A stretch of DNA of 64,000 nucleotides from Spiroplasma chinense (GTDB lineage Bacteria; Bacillota_I; Bacilli_A; Mycoplasmatales; Mycoplasmataceae): NCBI RefSeq assembly GCF_008086545.1, contig NZ_CP043026.1, forward strand, positions 744,001 to 808,000, read 5' to 3'. The notes beneath the pieces are model-generated. The model saw nothing but the letters and a program-made list of their open reading frames with translations, ran no database searches and was not told the origin of the DNA. Positions 11,154 to 22,214 of this stretch are shown here, in pieces; within the stretch, counting starts at the first letter, position 1; the number at the start of each line of letters is the position of its first letter. A program made the translations under genes and the position numbers.

Positions 11154-11369
11154 ATGGAATGATGAGGAGTTTTATTAATTGCTATTGCAGCTGCAATAGT
11201 CGGGGGAATTATAGGTTTTATAATTACAAGAAGAGTAATTCAAAAACAACTAAAAGATAATCCACCAATCAATGAGAACCAAATTAGAGCAATGTACAGA
11301 AGTATGGGTAGAAAACCATCAGAAGCAGACATTAAAAAAACAATGAACGCTGTAAAAAGAGGGAAATAA
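11154..11369 (+). CDS. UPF0154 (YneF-like) small membrane protein
   Basis: A 71-aa protein after a GGAGGA ribosome site. It starts MEWW, both Trp as TGA, then one membrane helix rich in Ala, Ile and Gly, then a basic cytosolic part with NENQIRAMYRSMGRKPSE, the signature of UPF0154. Function unknown. The stop is inside a terminator hairpin. Confidence 0.85.
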
Positions 11370-11384
11370 TCCTCTTTTTTTTAT
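11355..11384 (+). terminator. Terminator
   Basis: AAAAGAGG/CCTCTTTT stem followed by T8; overlaps the end of the UPF0154 gene. Confidence 0.8.
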
Positions 11385-11505
11385 TTGTGAAAAAAAATGG
11401 CAATATAGATACTTTTTTTATTTTTTTTAAAAAAATATTGGTTTTTTTAAAAATCTATGTATAATAACAAAGGCAAAAAAATACAATACTAGAGAGGTGA
11501 ATTAA

Positions 11506-12192
11506 TTGATACAAGTATTTAGTGATGAGAATTTCAAAAATACTAATGCGTATCTAATTTATAACGACAAACTTGAAGGTATTCTTATTGATACAGCGAA
11601 CAATAAGTACACAGACATCATAAAATTCTGTAAAAAAAATGGGATATTAATTACAGATATATTTATAACACATGGCCATTTTCCACATTTCTATGGGATA
11701 AATGAAATTTGTAAAGAATTTGGTCATCCAAACGTTTATATTGGAAAAGACGATCTGATTATGATGTTTGATTCATCAAAAAATCTAAGTTCTTTCTACA
11801 ATGTCTTAGATAGTGATTGACATCCATTACCAATTAGAAATTTAAAGGTAATCACTAAGCATGAAGAAAGAGTAATTAACGGTTATGATATCGTTATAAT
11901 ACCTGCTCCAGGACATACAGCTGGAAGCATCATAATAGAATTCTCAAAGTTAAAATGTATTTTTAACGGAGATTCGCTATTCTTAGATCACGATGTGATT
12001 GGTGTAGCAGGAATGACTGATGATGAAATTCAAGTATTAAATAGTATCAAATTTATATTTGATAACTATACAAATGGATATTCATTATTTCCTGGGCATT
12101 TCGAACATAGTTTTACTATAAGAGAATTGCTTGAGAAAAATAACATTATTAAAAAGAGATATTACAAAATTATCAACGGAAATGAATTATAA
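11506..12192 (+). CDS. Metallo-beta-lactamase-fold hydrolase with altered metal motif
   Basis: A 228-aa protein starting at TTG after GAGAGGTGA. It has the small glyoxalase-II-like MBL layout: His56-Gly-His58 and His61, His137 in APGHTAGS, Asp156 in NGDSLF, and His198 in FPGHFEH. The first motif reads THGHFPH, with Pro60 where the family has Asp (HxHxDH). That Asp is a ligand of the second zinc and often the general base, so activity or metal content may differ. Hydroxyacylglutathione-hydrolase-like or thioesterase activity is the family default. It is flanked by terminators. Confidence 0.8.
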
Positions 12193-12210
12193 AAGATTAT
12201 AAATTTTGCC

Positions 12211-12245
12211 AAAAAAAATGGAACTTAATGTTCCATTTTTTTTAT
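12211..12245. terminator. Bidirectional terminator
   Basis: AAAATGGAAC/GTTCCATTTT hairpin with A8 before and T8 after, between convergent MBL-fold and DXS-like genes. Confidence 0.85.
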
Positions 12246-13873
12246 TCTTCAATTGACTTAAAGACTGTATCAAAATCAAGATTATTATTTTTCATAATAT
12301 AATCATCACTTGCACGTCCAATAATGTTTTTTCTAAATGAGAAATCTTTAATTAATGTATTTTCAAATTTAACTCTAATAGAAGAGGCTAAGTTATTTTT
12401 TGCAAAAACAAGTTCATATGTATAAATTTGTTTATTATCATCAACTAATTGTTGAATTAAATCCTTATCAATAGGGTTTAAAGATACTGCTTTAACTAAT
12501 CCTACATTTAAATTGTTTTCTTGAATGTATTTTTTTAGTTTTTCATATGAAGAACCATAAGCAATGACAACTTTGTTTGCATCAACATTCACATCATAAG
12601 TTCATTTATTTAAATCAACTTTATTTTCAACATTTTCAATTAAATCTTCAACTCTAATAACTTTAGTTCCTTTATAATTTAAATCAAACAATGCTTTATT
12701 AAATTCACCAACAGTTGAGGGTTGGTAAATTAAAATACTTTCAAATGCATTGTACATGTTTAAATCATAAATACCGTGATGACTGTCACCAATTAAACTA
12801 TAATTTGCACCAGCAATTATTATTGTTAGGTTAGAATTGTTTCTTATAAGATCGTGTACTATTTGATCATAGGTTCTTTGAAAGAAACTAGAAGCTATAA
12901 TTAAATATACTTTTTTACCCAAGTTAGCTGCAGCTGCAGCTTCTATCATAGCAATTTCTTCTGCAATTCCTGCATCAATTATTTGACCAGGATATTTTTT
13001 TGCAACTTCAGATAACCCAAATGCATACATCATTCCAGCCATATAAACATATGAATTTTTATCTTTTAAAATTTCATCCAATTGATTTACAAACACTTCA
13101 ACTGATGAAATAAATGTTTTATCTTGTGAAGGTGTGTAATTTTTTGGATAAGTATAGTGTAAAGCTTGTTCTGGCGTTAAAACTTTATATCCTTTAGCTT
13201 TTTCACTATTAACTTTTACAAAAACATTTTTGCTTGAAGATTCAAAGAATTTTCAAGCTTTTTCAAGTTCATCAAAATCATGACCATCTTGAACTTCAAT
13301 ATAATCAAAATCCATTCCTTTAGCAATTAATTCTCAGTTTAAATAGTTAAATTTATTAATACCAATTCCTTGTTTGTTATCATTTAAAATAAATAAACCT
13401 TTATTTTTTAAATCACTTGCAAAGTTAAGCATTCCTCCAAGTCCAATACTTGAAGCAAGTGAACCATCACCAATAACTTCGATTACAAGTTCGTTATCTA
13501 TTTTTTTGTATCCACTAGCTCAAGCAGCACTAATTGATGTGTGTCCACCAGAGTAGGGGTCACCTTCATGAGTTTCTTGAAAAATACTATATCCATCAAT
13601 CTTGTGCATATTTTCAAAAATATCAAATCTATCTGTTAATCTTTTGTAAGAATAGGCTTGGTAACTAGTATCAAATAAAATTTTTGCTTTATCTTGAAAA
13701 TGTTTTAGTAAAGAAACTGTCAATTCAACAACTGCCAAGTTACTTCCTAAGTGACCACCATTAGCTTCATTTTCTGCAATAATAGCGTTTCTTAGATCTT
13801 GTGAAAGTTCTTCTAAACCTTGGTTGTCAAGATCTTTTAAATCATTAATTCCTTTATAATCTTTTAATAACAT
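12242..13873 (-). CDS. DXS-like transketolase-family enzyme, copy A
   Basis: A 543-aa protein resembling 1-deoxy-D-xylulose-5-phosphate synthase but about 80 residues shorter than usual (~620). Kept: NGGHLGS, the thiamine-diphosphate motif VIGDGS...LNDN, GIAEE (catalytic Glu), FFQRTYDQ, and DSHHGIYD. Changed: the conserved DVGHQ..PHK segment reads DTSYQAYSYK, so both histidines are lost. DXS condenses pyruvate with glyceraldehyde-3-phosphate for isoprenoids or thiamine/pyridoxal. No other MEP gene is visible here. A diverged paralogue lies at 26926-28563. The start follows AAAGGAGATATTAAA. Confidence 0.75.
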
Positions 13874-13983
13874 TTTAATATCTCCTTTATTGTTATTTTT
13901 AATATTCTATATTAATTTGTCAGTTATTTTTCACCAACATATCATTATTGTATACCCTTAGACTTACTCTAAGTCAAGTCTAA

Positions 13984-14014
13984 AAAATAAAAACCTGCAA
14001 TATTTTGCAGGTTT
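13984..14014 (-). terminator. Terminator of plsY
   Basis: AAACCTGCAA/TTGCAGGTTT hairpin; on the minus strand it is followed by a T-rich tract. Confidence 0.75.
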
Positions 14015-14018
14015 AAGA

Positions 14019-14867
14019 TTATACATTTTCTTTTATTTGGTTTTCTTGTTTTTTATCATCTTTTTTTACTTTATCATCTTTTTTATCGTTATCTTTTTTT
14101 GCAAGATCTTTACTTTTGTAGTGGAAGAATTTTGGTTCTTCGTGTTTGAATAATCTAACAATATTTTGAGAGTGTCTTACTATTAAAATTACTGTTGAAA
14201 GAGTAATTATAATATTAATTGTTAAGAAACTATCATAGAAAGCAACTCCACTTCATTTGTGGAAACTGTTGAATCATACAAAGTAATAACCTTTTTCATA
14301 TACTTCACTAAAGAAAGTAAATCCATTTAATTCAAATGAACTTCCTCCAGAAACTTGAGGAATTCACATTAACATTGCAATTATTATTGCTCCAAATATT
14401 GAAGAAATACTTACTCGTTGGAATAACAAAATTAAAATAATTCACACCAATACAAATCCAATACATAATACTCAGTTAGTTATCATCATAATTCCCAAGA
14501 AACAACTAACAGCTTTTCCACCTTTAAATTTATAATAAATTGGATAACAGTGTCCAATTAAAGTGAAAAGGGCAGGTATTATAAAACTTGTTTTATTAAA
14601 TAAATCATTATCTATTAATGTAAAAGCAATTGCTATAAATGCTGTTGCCATAATTTTTAATGAATCAAGCAGCATTATAAGAACTCCTCATTTTTTTCCT
14701 AAAATTCTACTTGCATTTGTTGCACCAGCATTCTTACTCCCAACTTCTCTAACATCTTGTTTTGCTTTTATTTTCACCACTGTAATAGAGAATGAAAAAC
14801 TTCCTAAGAAGTATCCAATTACAGAGGCAATTATTGTACCTATGTACACATTGCTCACGCCTTTCAT
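14019..14867 (-). CDS. plsY: Acyl-phosphate:glycerol-3-phosphate acyltransferase
   Basis: A 282-aa membrane enzyme that makes lysophosphatidic acid from acyl phosphate. The three PlsY loops are present: DVREVGSKNAGATN, then GHCYPIYYKFKGGKAV, then RHSQNIVRLF near the C terminus. Five to seven hydrophobic segments. It ends in a ~50-residue hydrophilic tail dominated by Lys and Asp (KKDDK repeats) that canonical PlsY lacks. The ATG at 14867 has only a weak AAGG upstream; an in-frame GTG a few codons later is an alternative start. Confidence 0.88.
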
Positions 14868-14967
14868 TGATAAAACCTTATTTAATAATACTACAATTAG
14901 ATATAAATATGCAAGAAGTTAGTGTAAAATAGTAAAGAAATAAAAAATATTTCTACGAGGTGTTATC

Positions 14968-15657
14968 ATGGATTTAAAAAATAAAATTAATTTAAACAAA
15001 ATAATATTAGAACTATTTAAAAGTGACAGTCAAGCACTTTTAGCTTGAGATGAAATTGACATTAATGACGAAATCAGAGATGAAATTTTGGGTCTTGCAA
15101 AAACAAATAACCTTAAAGTTATTTTTGAAGGTTTATCAAACTTACTAGAAAAAAACTTATCAGATGATGCATTTGATTTTAGTTTAATGTTAACTTTATT
15201 CCTACAAAGATATAATTACTTTTACAGAACAGAAGTTGAATGAGAAAAATATTGTTATGAAGTAGGAGAAGTTGATTTCAAAGATCCTGGAACATTCTTT
15301 TTAGATTACATTTCAATTTTTTTTGAAAGACAAATTATTTTATATACAAATAGTTATTTAGAAATAATAAATGATTCAAAACTCAAAGAATGAAACAAAG
15401 TTTTTTATGAAAGAATAGTTGAATTAAATGAGGAAATTCTTGAAACAAAAGATTTTCAAGTAAAACTTTCAAAAACAGAGCAATTGGTAAGATTCTTACA
15501 AGATACAAAAAACATTTACTCTTCTCTTGAGGGAGTTGGGGTTGAAAGTGAAAAACAAGAATTTCTTGCACATTCAAATGAAGTAAAAATAGTATTTCAA
15601 TCAATGAATCATTTAATAAATCAAATTTTAATTCTGGTTTTAGCACCAACTAATTAG
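14968..15657 (+). CDS. Hypothetical cytosolic protein (229 aa)
   Basis: Begins after a CGAGGTG site. Acidic and helical, no signal peptide or membrane segment; the middle holds a Tyr/Phe-rich stretch (LQRYNYFYRTEVEWEKY). I recognise no family. It is followed 12 bases later by a coiled-coil membrane protein, so the two form a small operon and may work together. Confidence 0.7.
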
Positions 15658-15669
15658 GAGAAAAAAAAC

Positions 15670-15963
15670 ATGTTTGAAAAATACAATGATATGAGCACTG
15701 ATCAAATCAAAGAAGAATTGACAAGAATAGAAGAACAAATTGAAATTCTTAAAAAAAGTGAAAAAGAAATTGAAAAAGCAGCTAGAAAAAATCTATTTTG
15801 ATGATTTTTTCTACCATTATTTGGTTTCTTTGTATTTAACTCATTAGTTTCAAGAAGAAAACGCGATACTGAACTTGGAGTTAGATTAAGTGAAGTTAAG
15901 GGCGCTATGATAACTTTAGAATTAGAACAAAAATATGTCGAAACAAAAATTTTAAATAAATAG
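15670..15963 (+). CDS. Small coiled-coil membrane protein (97 aa)
   Basis: An N-terminal heptad-like helix (about residues 8-40), one membrane segment with FWWFFLPLFGFFVF, and a basic stop-transfer motif SRRKR, then a second amphipathic helix. Both Trp are TGA. The ribosome site AGGAG directly follows the stop of the upstream gene. Unknown function; the architecture suggests a membrane-tethered scaffold. Confidence 0.7.
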
Positions 15964-15992
15964 AAGTACATCTAACAATGTACTTTTTTTAT
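15964..15992 (+). terminator. Terminator
   Basis: AAGTACAT/ATGTACTT hairpin followed by T7. Confidence 0.8.
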
Positions 15993-16089
15993 TACCAAAA
16001 ACAGTGGGGGAAGCTTATAAGTGGATAGGGGGGTATAAATGTGAGTAATTTTGTGCTATAATCATATTAAGATTTTCAAGGAGAAAAGT

Positions 16090-16413
16090 ATGAGCAATAA
16101 AAAGATTTTTGAAATGGATGAAAACTTAAGATTAAGAACAGACAGAATTTATGTAAATCAAACAATTTTCAACTGTCAACATCCACAACTTGCATTCGAT
16201 AGAAGAGATGATCACATCAAATGTACAACAACTGGTTGTTGAAGAGAATTTTGACTAAGAACTGATGCTGAATACTATACCTTCAAGGATAGAATGATTG
16301 ATAAATTCGATTTTGAAAAAGCTGAAAAAGAATTCAAAAGACAAATTAGACTTGCAAAAGCTAAAGCAAAAAAAGAAAAAGAAATTAGTGATAAAGCAAA
16401 AGGACTATTATAA
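16090..16413 (+). CDS. Hypothetical protein with possible Cys/His metal site (107 aa)
   Basis: The ATG follows AAGGAGAAAAGT, with TATAAT at about 16060. One segment carries Cys-Gln-His and, 17 residues later, Cys-Thr-Thr-Thr-Gly-Cys, spacing that could hold a metal. The C-terminal half is a strongly charged Lys/Glu helix. No recognised family. Trp codons are TGA. Its stop lies in a terminator hairpin. Confidence 0.65.
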
Positions 16414-16426
16414 TAGTCCTTTTTTT
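16397..16426 (+). terminator. Terminator
   Basis: AGGACTAT/ATAGTCCT stem followed by T7. Confidence 0.8.
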
Positions 16427-16465
16427 ATTTAATTAGTCTATAATATTTTTTGAGGGAGAGATATT

Positions 16466-17353
16466 ATGACTACAACCTTTACATACAATAATATGACCAT
16501 GATTATGCTTTATTTGGATGAAAGCATTGCATTGGTTGGAGATTTTGAAAATTGAAACGAATTTGAAGACAAACAAATCGAAAGATTAAAAGAAATTGCT
16601 AACAAGAAAGGTTTAAAAACAACTCTTTTTGTACCAATTAAAAATGAAATACATTCAGCTATTTGAAACCAAAACAATATACAAAAAAAAGCAGAAGCAG
16701 CAGGAGTAGATTATTTAGTATTTTATATAGATCATCAAATGATGAGAATGAATACCGATGAAAATTTATTTAAAAATATTGATGGTTTTTTAAAAATTAA
16801 AGAAATTTTAATAGCACAAAACTATTGTTATAAACAATCAGATAGATTTAATTTTGATTTTTATAGAGAAAATTGAAAAGAAAATTGTCATATTGAAGGT
16901 GATTTTTATTCAAAAGCAGACAACACTGAATTAACTTCACTTTTAAAAGATTGTAAATTTGATGAGTTTAAAAAACTTACAAATTTAAATTACCAGTTTA
17001 GTGGGAGAGTAGTTCAAGGAAAACAACTTGGAAGAACTATTGGTTTTCCAACAATTAATGTAGTAACTGATGAAATTTTACCAATCAGTAAAGGTGTTTT
17101 TGCAGTTGATGTTTATTTAGAATCAACTCAACAACATTTTATGGGAGCTGGATGTTACTGAAAAAACGAAATGGACGAAGAGGTTTTTGAAACATTTATT
17201 CTTGATTTTGACAAAGATGTTTATGGGTGAAAAGTTGACATAACTTTAATTGAAAAAATTAGAGATAATTTAAAAATCAATTCACTTGATGAATTAAAAG
17301 AAACATTGGCAAATGATGTAGAAAAAGTAAGAAAAGTTAAACCACTTTTTTAG
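16466..17353 (+). CDS. ribF: RibF-like riboflavin kinase; FAD synthetase half degenerate
   Basis: A 295-aa protein of RibF length. The C-terminal riboflavin kinase domain is convincing: GRVVQGKQLGRTIGFPTIN and the catalytic Glu in FETFILDFDKDVYG. The N-terminal FMN adenylyltransferase domain keeps its outline, but the nucleotidyltransferase motif GNFDGVHxGH reads GDFENWNEFED, and the later GFDFRFG motif reads QNYCYKQSDRF. FAD synthesis is therefore doubtful, and FMN formation is the safer call. It is 9 bases upstream of nfo, in one operon. Trp codons are TGA. Confidence 0.82.
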
Positions 17354-17362
17354 GAGAAATTA

Positions 17363-18268
17363 ATGGAAAATAAATTTTATTTAGGTAGTCATGTTGGGAT
17401 GAACTCAAAAAACAAATACTTAATAGGAAGTGCACAAGAAGCTATTGATAATGGTGCAAATACTTTAATGTTTTTTACAGGAGCTCCTCAAAATACAATA
17501 AGAACTGCTACAGAAAAACTAAATATAGAAGAATTTCAAACTTTATTAAAGGACAATAACATAGACATTTCTAAAGTTATTTGTCACGGTCCTTATACAA
17601 TAAATCTTGCAAATACTGTAAAACCAGAAACCTTTGAACTTGGTGTAAGACTGTTGAAAGAAGAATTAATTCGTCTTGAAGCAATTGGTGTACACACTGT
17701 AGTTTTACACCCCGGAGCTGCTGTTGGAGCACCCAGAGAGCAAGCGTTAGAGAGTGTTGCTAACGGATTGAACCTAGTTTACAAAGAATTGCCAAATACT
17801 CCAGTAAAAGTTGCGCTTGAAACAATGAGTGGAAAAGGAACAGAAGTTTGTATTTCATTTGAAGAAATGAAATACGTTTTAGACAGAGTTGAAAGAAAAG
17901 ATATGGTTGGTGTTTGTTTTGATACTTGTCATATGCATGATGCTGGTTATGATGTAAAAAATAACTTTGATAAAGTTGTTGATGAATTTGATCAAACAAT
18001 TGGTTTAGATAAATTATTGGCAATTCACTTAAATGATTCAAAAAATCCAATAAATGCACATAAAGACAGACATCAAAACATAGGATATGGTTATATTGGT
18101 TTTAAAGCTTTGGCAAGTGTTGTCCACAACCCTTTATTTAAAGAAATACCAATTTTACTTGAAACTCCTTGATTAGATGAAAAAACTAGTCCTTATAAAG
18201 TTGAAATTGAGATGTTAAAAGAAAACAAATTTAAAGATAACTTTAATTTAGAAATAATTGAAGACTAA
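17363..18268 (+). CDS. nfo: Endonuclease IV (AP endonuclease)
   Basis: A 301-aa protein, family length about 280-300. All the metal-ligand motifs of AP endonuclease family 2 are present in order: LGSHVGMN, CHGPY, LHPGA, LETMSGKGTE, FDTCHMHDAGYD, IHLNDSKNP, HKDRHQNIG and LETPW. It cuts DNA 5' of abasic sites in base excision repair. Only one Trp codon is visible in the last part, as TGA. Co-transcribed with ribF. Confidence 0.95.
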
Positions 18269-18299
18269 AAAAACCAGGTAACCTGGTTTTTTATTTTTT
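18267..18299 (+). terminator. Terminator of nfo
   Basis: AACCAGGT/ACCTGGTT stem with a long T-rich tail. A near-copy ends the next gene at 19197. Confidence 0.85.
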
Positions 18300-18463
18300 T
18301 TAACCTTTGATTTAATTGCTTTTTTCTTTTTTAATTATAAGATTGATTTAACAAATGATTTTTTATTATTTGTCGAAAGAAAATTAAAACATTTAATAAC
18401 ACTAAAAAAAATATTAATTATCAAGCTTAAAAATAAGATCAAAAAAGTTAAAGGGGAGTAAAT

Positions 18464-19198
18464 ATGAAAAAAGAGCTTGAAAAAAAAGAAAAAAATACAG
18501 AAAAAAGCAAGTGAATAATTGGCGGATGACTTGATTGTGCTTTTGAAATGATATTAACAGATATTATTATTATCAACCTTATTAGAATTATAAAAGAGGT
18601 AAATCAAACACATTTTTGGATACTCCCAATATGTTGTTATGTAATTTTGATTACAAATATTGCTAACAAGATCAAAATTTATAACAAACTTTATGTTAAA
18701 GAAAGTGACCAGATATTATTTAAAACCACTCTTTTCCTTTCTTTTATTCCAATTATTGGTTTTCTATCTTGATTTTTATTTGTAATAAAATTAACAATAA
18801 GTAACTATAAAATTGATGATTTAAAATATACAACCAAAAAAAGCAATATCTATCTATCATTTATAATTGTAGATTTAATTTACATAATATTTACATTTTT
18901 CTTGATAGGTTCAATGCTAGATGGTTCTATAAATAATTTATTTAAAACTATTGAATCATTTGATGTAGTTGCACGTGCATTATTGATAGTTTGATTTTAT
19001 TTATTTTCAATCTTAATAAGATTTTTCTTATTAAGAATTGGTAAAAAGAAAGAGATATACAGTAAAAGAAAATATGTATTCTTTATTATTGTGAATTGTT
19101 TACCCTTAATAAATACAATATATGCCATTGTTTATTTAGAAAAGAATTATACAATAGAACCTGGAGAAACCAATTTACCATTAGAAAATGTTATTTAA
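18464..19198 (+). CDS. Multi-pass membrane protein, unknown (244 aa)
   Basis: A Lys/Glu-rich N terminus of ~20 residues, then about five to six hydrophobic segments (roughly 30-50, 55-70, 92-115, 135-160, 172-192, 205-225). The start ATG follows AAAGGGGAG. It contains both TGA and a rare TGG Trp codon. The general outline resembles RDD-like or DUF-type mollicute membrane proteins, but I cannot assign it. Confidence 0.7.
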
Positions 19199-19226
19199 AA
19201 CCAGTTAACCTGGTTTTTTATTTTTT
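19197..19226 (+). terminator. Terminator
   Basis: AACCAGTTAACCTGGTT stem followed by T6; shares the ACCTGGTTTTTTATTTTTT tail with the terminator at 18267. Confidence 0.8.
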
Positions 19227-19286
19227 CCATAATTATTTCAAAAAAATGGAAAAAAAACTATAAAATAAGGGTGAAGGGGAATAAAA

Positions 19287-21680
19287 ATGAAAAGAATATT
19301 GCAAATATTAACTGTTTTCAGTTACTTAGCAGTATCAACAACTACTGTTGTTTCTTGTCAAATAAGTTCAAGAAGTAGTGGTACAGATAATGAAAATGAA
19401 AACAGAGAAGCTGAAAGAGCTTATAGAAAGTTATCAAGATATTTAGATGAAGATTATTATTTGGAAATTCTAAATGTTAAGGAAGTGTATGGTTTTTTAA
19501 ATACATTTTTTAGAGATGATAAAAATTTTAACGTTACTGAAAACATAGTAGTAACGAAAGATTCGTATGCAGATAACAGATTTACTTTAGATTTCAAAAA
19601 AGCTAATGGATCTATTAATATGTATTTTGGCAATAAAACAGATATAAATGAGAAAATAAAAAATCCAAATTTTGGTGAATTAGACTTTAATTTCACCGAT
19701 GAAAATCAAATGAAAGAATTTTTAACACAAAGTTATGATTTTTTAAGTTTCATAAATTCTGATGATTACATTACCAAAATTTTAACAAATACTAACTATA
19801 ACTATTTCAATGGTATGAAAGTTGATTTAACAGGAGAAAATATAAAAAATAAATCTCTTGATTTTTATAAAAACAAATATGGGGGAAAACTTGAAATTTC
19901 ATTTAGTCCAAAAATGAGAATTGATAAATTTTTTGATTATCATGTTGGTTCAATTTCAAACATAAGTAGTGAAAAAATTTATAATTACTATTCAACTAAA
20001 CCAGGGTTTTCAAATTTATACTCTGAGTACAAAATAACAGAAAAGGATTTTAAAGTTGAAGATGTTGAAGAGGGGACATTAATAAGCTCAGATACAAAAT
20101 TAATTGGTTCTCATTTGTTAAATGCTGATAGAAAAATCTATCATAATTTAGATGAAATTAATTTAAAATCAGTTATTAACTCAAAAGGAATACCAGAAGA
20201 AAACGAAATAGCATGAACAGATTTTATTTATAAAACAATAAGTGAAAAATTTAAAGTAGAAATAGACGAATTAAAAGAACTAATAAAATTAAATATGAAC
20301 CTAAATGATAAAACTTTTAAAGTCGAGCCAAAAAACACTAACGAACAAAGTATTTTAGTTTTTGAAGGTTCATGAAGTGGTAAATTATTTGGAGCAAAGC
20401 ATGCAAATGAAGTAATCAAAAATACTCAACTTGGAATTATCAGTACAGACGATTTAAAACTTGAAAGTGGTAGTTTTAATTCTAGAAATATAATTAAATT
20501 TATTGAAAGTAGAAATGATTTAGATAATTATCAAAGTTTAGAAAATAATATATCTTTTAAAAATGATTCGAAAAATAATAATAAGATAGTAATACAGTTT
20601 TTAATTCCAACCTCAATTAGTAAAGACTTTCTAGTTGGTGAAATAACTTTTAGTTATACATTGCTATTTTCATGAAGTGGATGAGAATATGAAAATACTT
20701 TTAACCAAAATTTATATAGATATTTTAGTGCAATTACAATAAATAGTAATTATCAAAATAATCTTGTTATATGATCTGAAAGAGAAAATAGCTCTAACAA
20801 AAAAATACTATATTACGAATCAAATAAAAACCCTATAGAAATTGAGATGGGAAATAACTTTGATAATTCTAAAATCAAAGCTATGTATTCAATTGAATTT
20901 GACAAAATTCTCTTTGAAATGACTGATGGTTTTTACATAATAAACATGAATTTTGAAGAAGTAACCTATAATAAATTTTATGAAAATGACAATTCAAATT
21001 TATCAATTAAAAGTGTAAAAAAATATGATGAAGACATTATTTTTTCAAATGAACAAGGTATATTCAAATTTGGTGAAGATAAAGTTGAAAAAATAATAGA
21101 AAACTATTCAGTAAATTACTTTGATATTAATGATAATATTTTAGTCTTTATTACAACTACTGGATCTGTTTATTACAAAAAAATGGATGAGAATTCAATT
21201 AATTTTATTAAAGAATTCGATGACACAGGTTTTGTATTTATCAAAAACAACACAATACACATAATTTCAAAAACAAAACAAAACACTTGAACTTATTGAC
21301 TATATGAAATTTCTAGCAAAACACTTTCAGATAAACCAGTTTATTTATATATTCCTACAAATTTAAAAGGTGCTTATATGAGAGAAAATGGTGAATTGTA
21401 TTTCCATTATCTATCACTAGGTTCTCAAGGAGCAAAACAAGAAACTTATGGTTTAACAACTAATATAACAAAAAATGATTCGACTTTAGAATTTGGTGTT
21501 AATGTTACCAAATTAACCCAAACAATAGTTGAAGGTAGATTAAAAGGACCAGTTTATTTACAAAACCATAGTTTTGAAACAAATGTCTATGACAATACTG
21601 TTTTTAACAATCATTATATAAGCATCATAGAAGATAGAGTTGTATTTACTTGACTTAGTAGCGAGACAGACCAATATTAA
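19287..21680 (+). CDS. Large surface lipoprotein (797 aa), unknown
   Basis: Signal peptide with lipobox VVSC (Cys24), preceded by GGGTGAAGGGG. The mature part is Asn/Asp/Ser/Tyr-rich and mostly beta by pattern. The last ~270 residues contain repeated short strands of the type IIFSNEQGIFKFGEDK and VFITTTGSVYYKKMDE, resembling propeller blades. Seven or so TGA Trp codons break it in standard translation. Flanked by terminators. Likely an exposed adhesin or binding protein; no family recognised. Confidence 0.8.
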
Positions 21681-21690
21681 TTAAATTTTT

Positions 21691-21722
21691 AAAAAAACAG
21701 CAAATTATTTGCTGTTTTTTAC
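21691..21722. terminator. Bidirectional terminator
   Basis: AACAGCAAAT/ATTTGCTGTT with A7 before and T6 after, between convergent genes; the minus-strand stop lies at its edge. Confidence 0.8.
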
Positions 21723-22147
21723 ATGTAAAGATCCAATTTTAGTTGTAAAACTCTATCTAAACTTTTAATATTTTTCAAAACTTTATCTGTATTTGTTTGG
21801 TCTATTAATTGTAATTTTTCTTTTTGTTCATTTATTACTAAATAAATATTTGTTAAGAATTCTACTCAAATAGAGTTATTTTGTTTATATTGTTCCATTT
21901 CATTAATGTCAATTTCTGCATCCTTTAAAATAGATTCTAAAGACATTTTATATTTTGAAACACAATAACTGTTCATAACATCTAAACATTGTTGATTAAA
22001 GTACAATTCTCTAAATTGTTCTAAAATCTCTACACAAATATCATTTATTTGATTGTTATTCATTAAAGGTTTTTCTTTCTGGTTTTTTCCCAATAAGTGA
22101 AAAAGGGTTTGCATACCAGTGGTATCATCAAAAAAATCATCGCTCAT
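21719..22147 (-). CDS. Hypothetical cytosolic protein (142 aa)
   Basis: Starts MSDDFFDD after GGAGAAATTT. Acidic and helical with three Cys, no signal peptide. The last 48 residues become visible only when a TGA is read as Trp. It shares a short divergent promoter region with the lipoprotein at 22215. No family recognised. Confidence 0.65.
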
Positions 22148-22214
22148 AAATAAATTTCTCCTTTATTTTAATATTATTATAATGTAAAATTAATCTTGAA
22201 ATAAGGTGAAATAA

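Noticed and set aside
18267-19226. Similar terminators after nfo and the next gene as a mobile-element footprint
   Set aside because: Only the short hairpin and T-tail are alike; no other repeat, no transposase and no target duplication.
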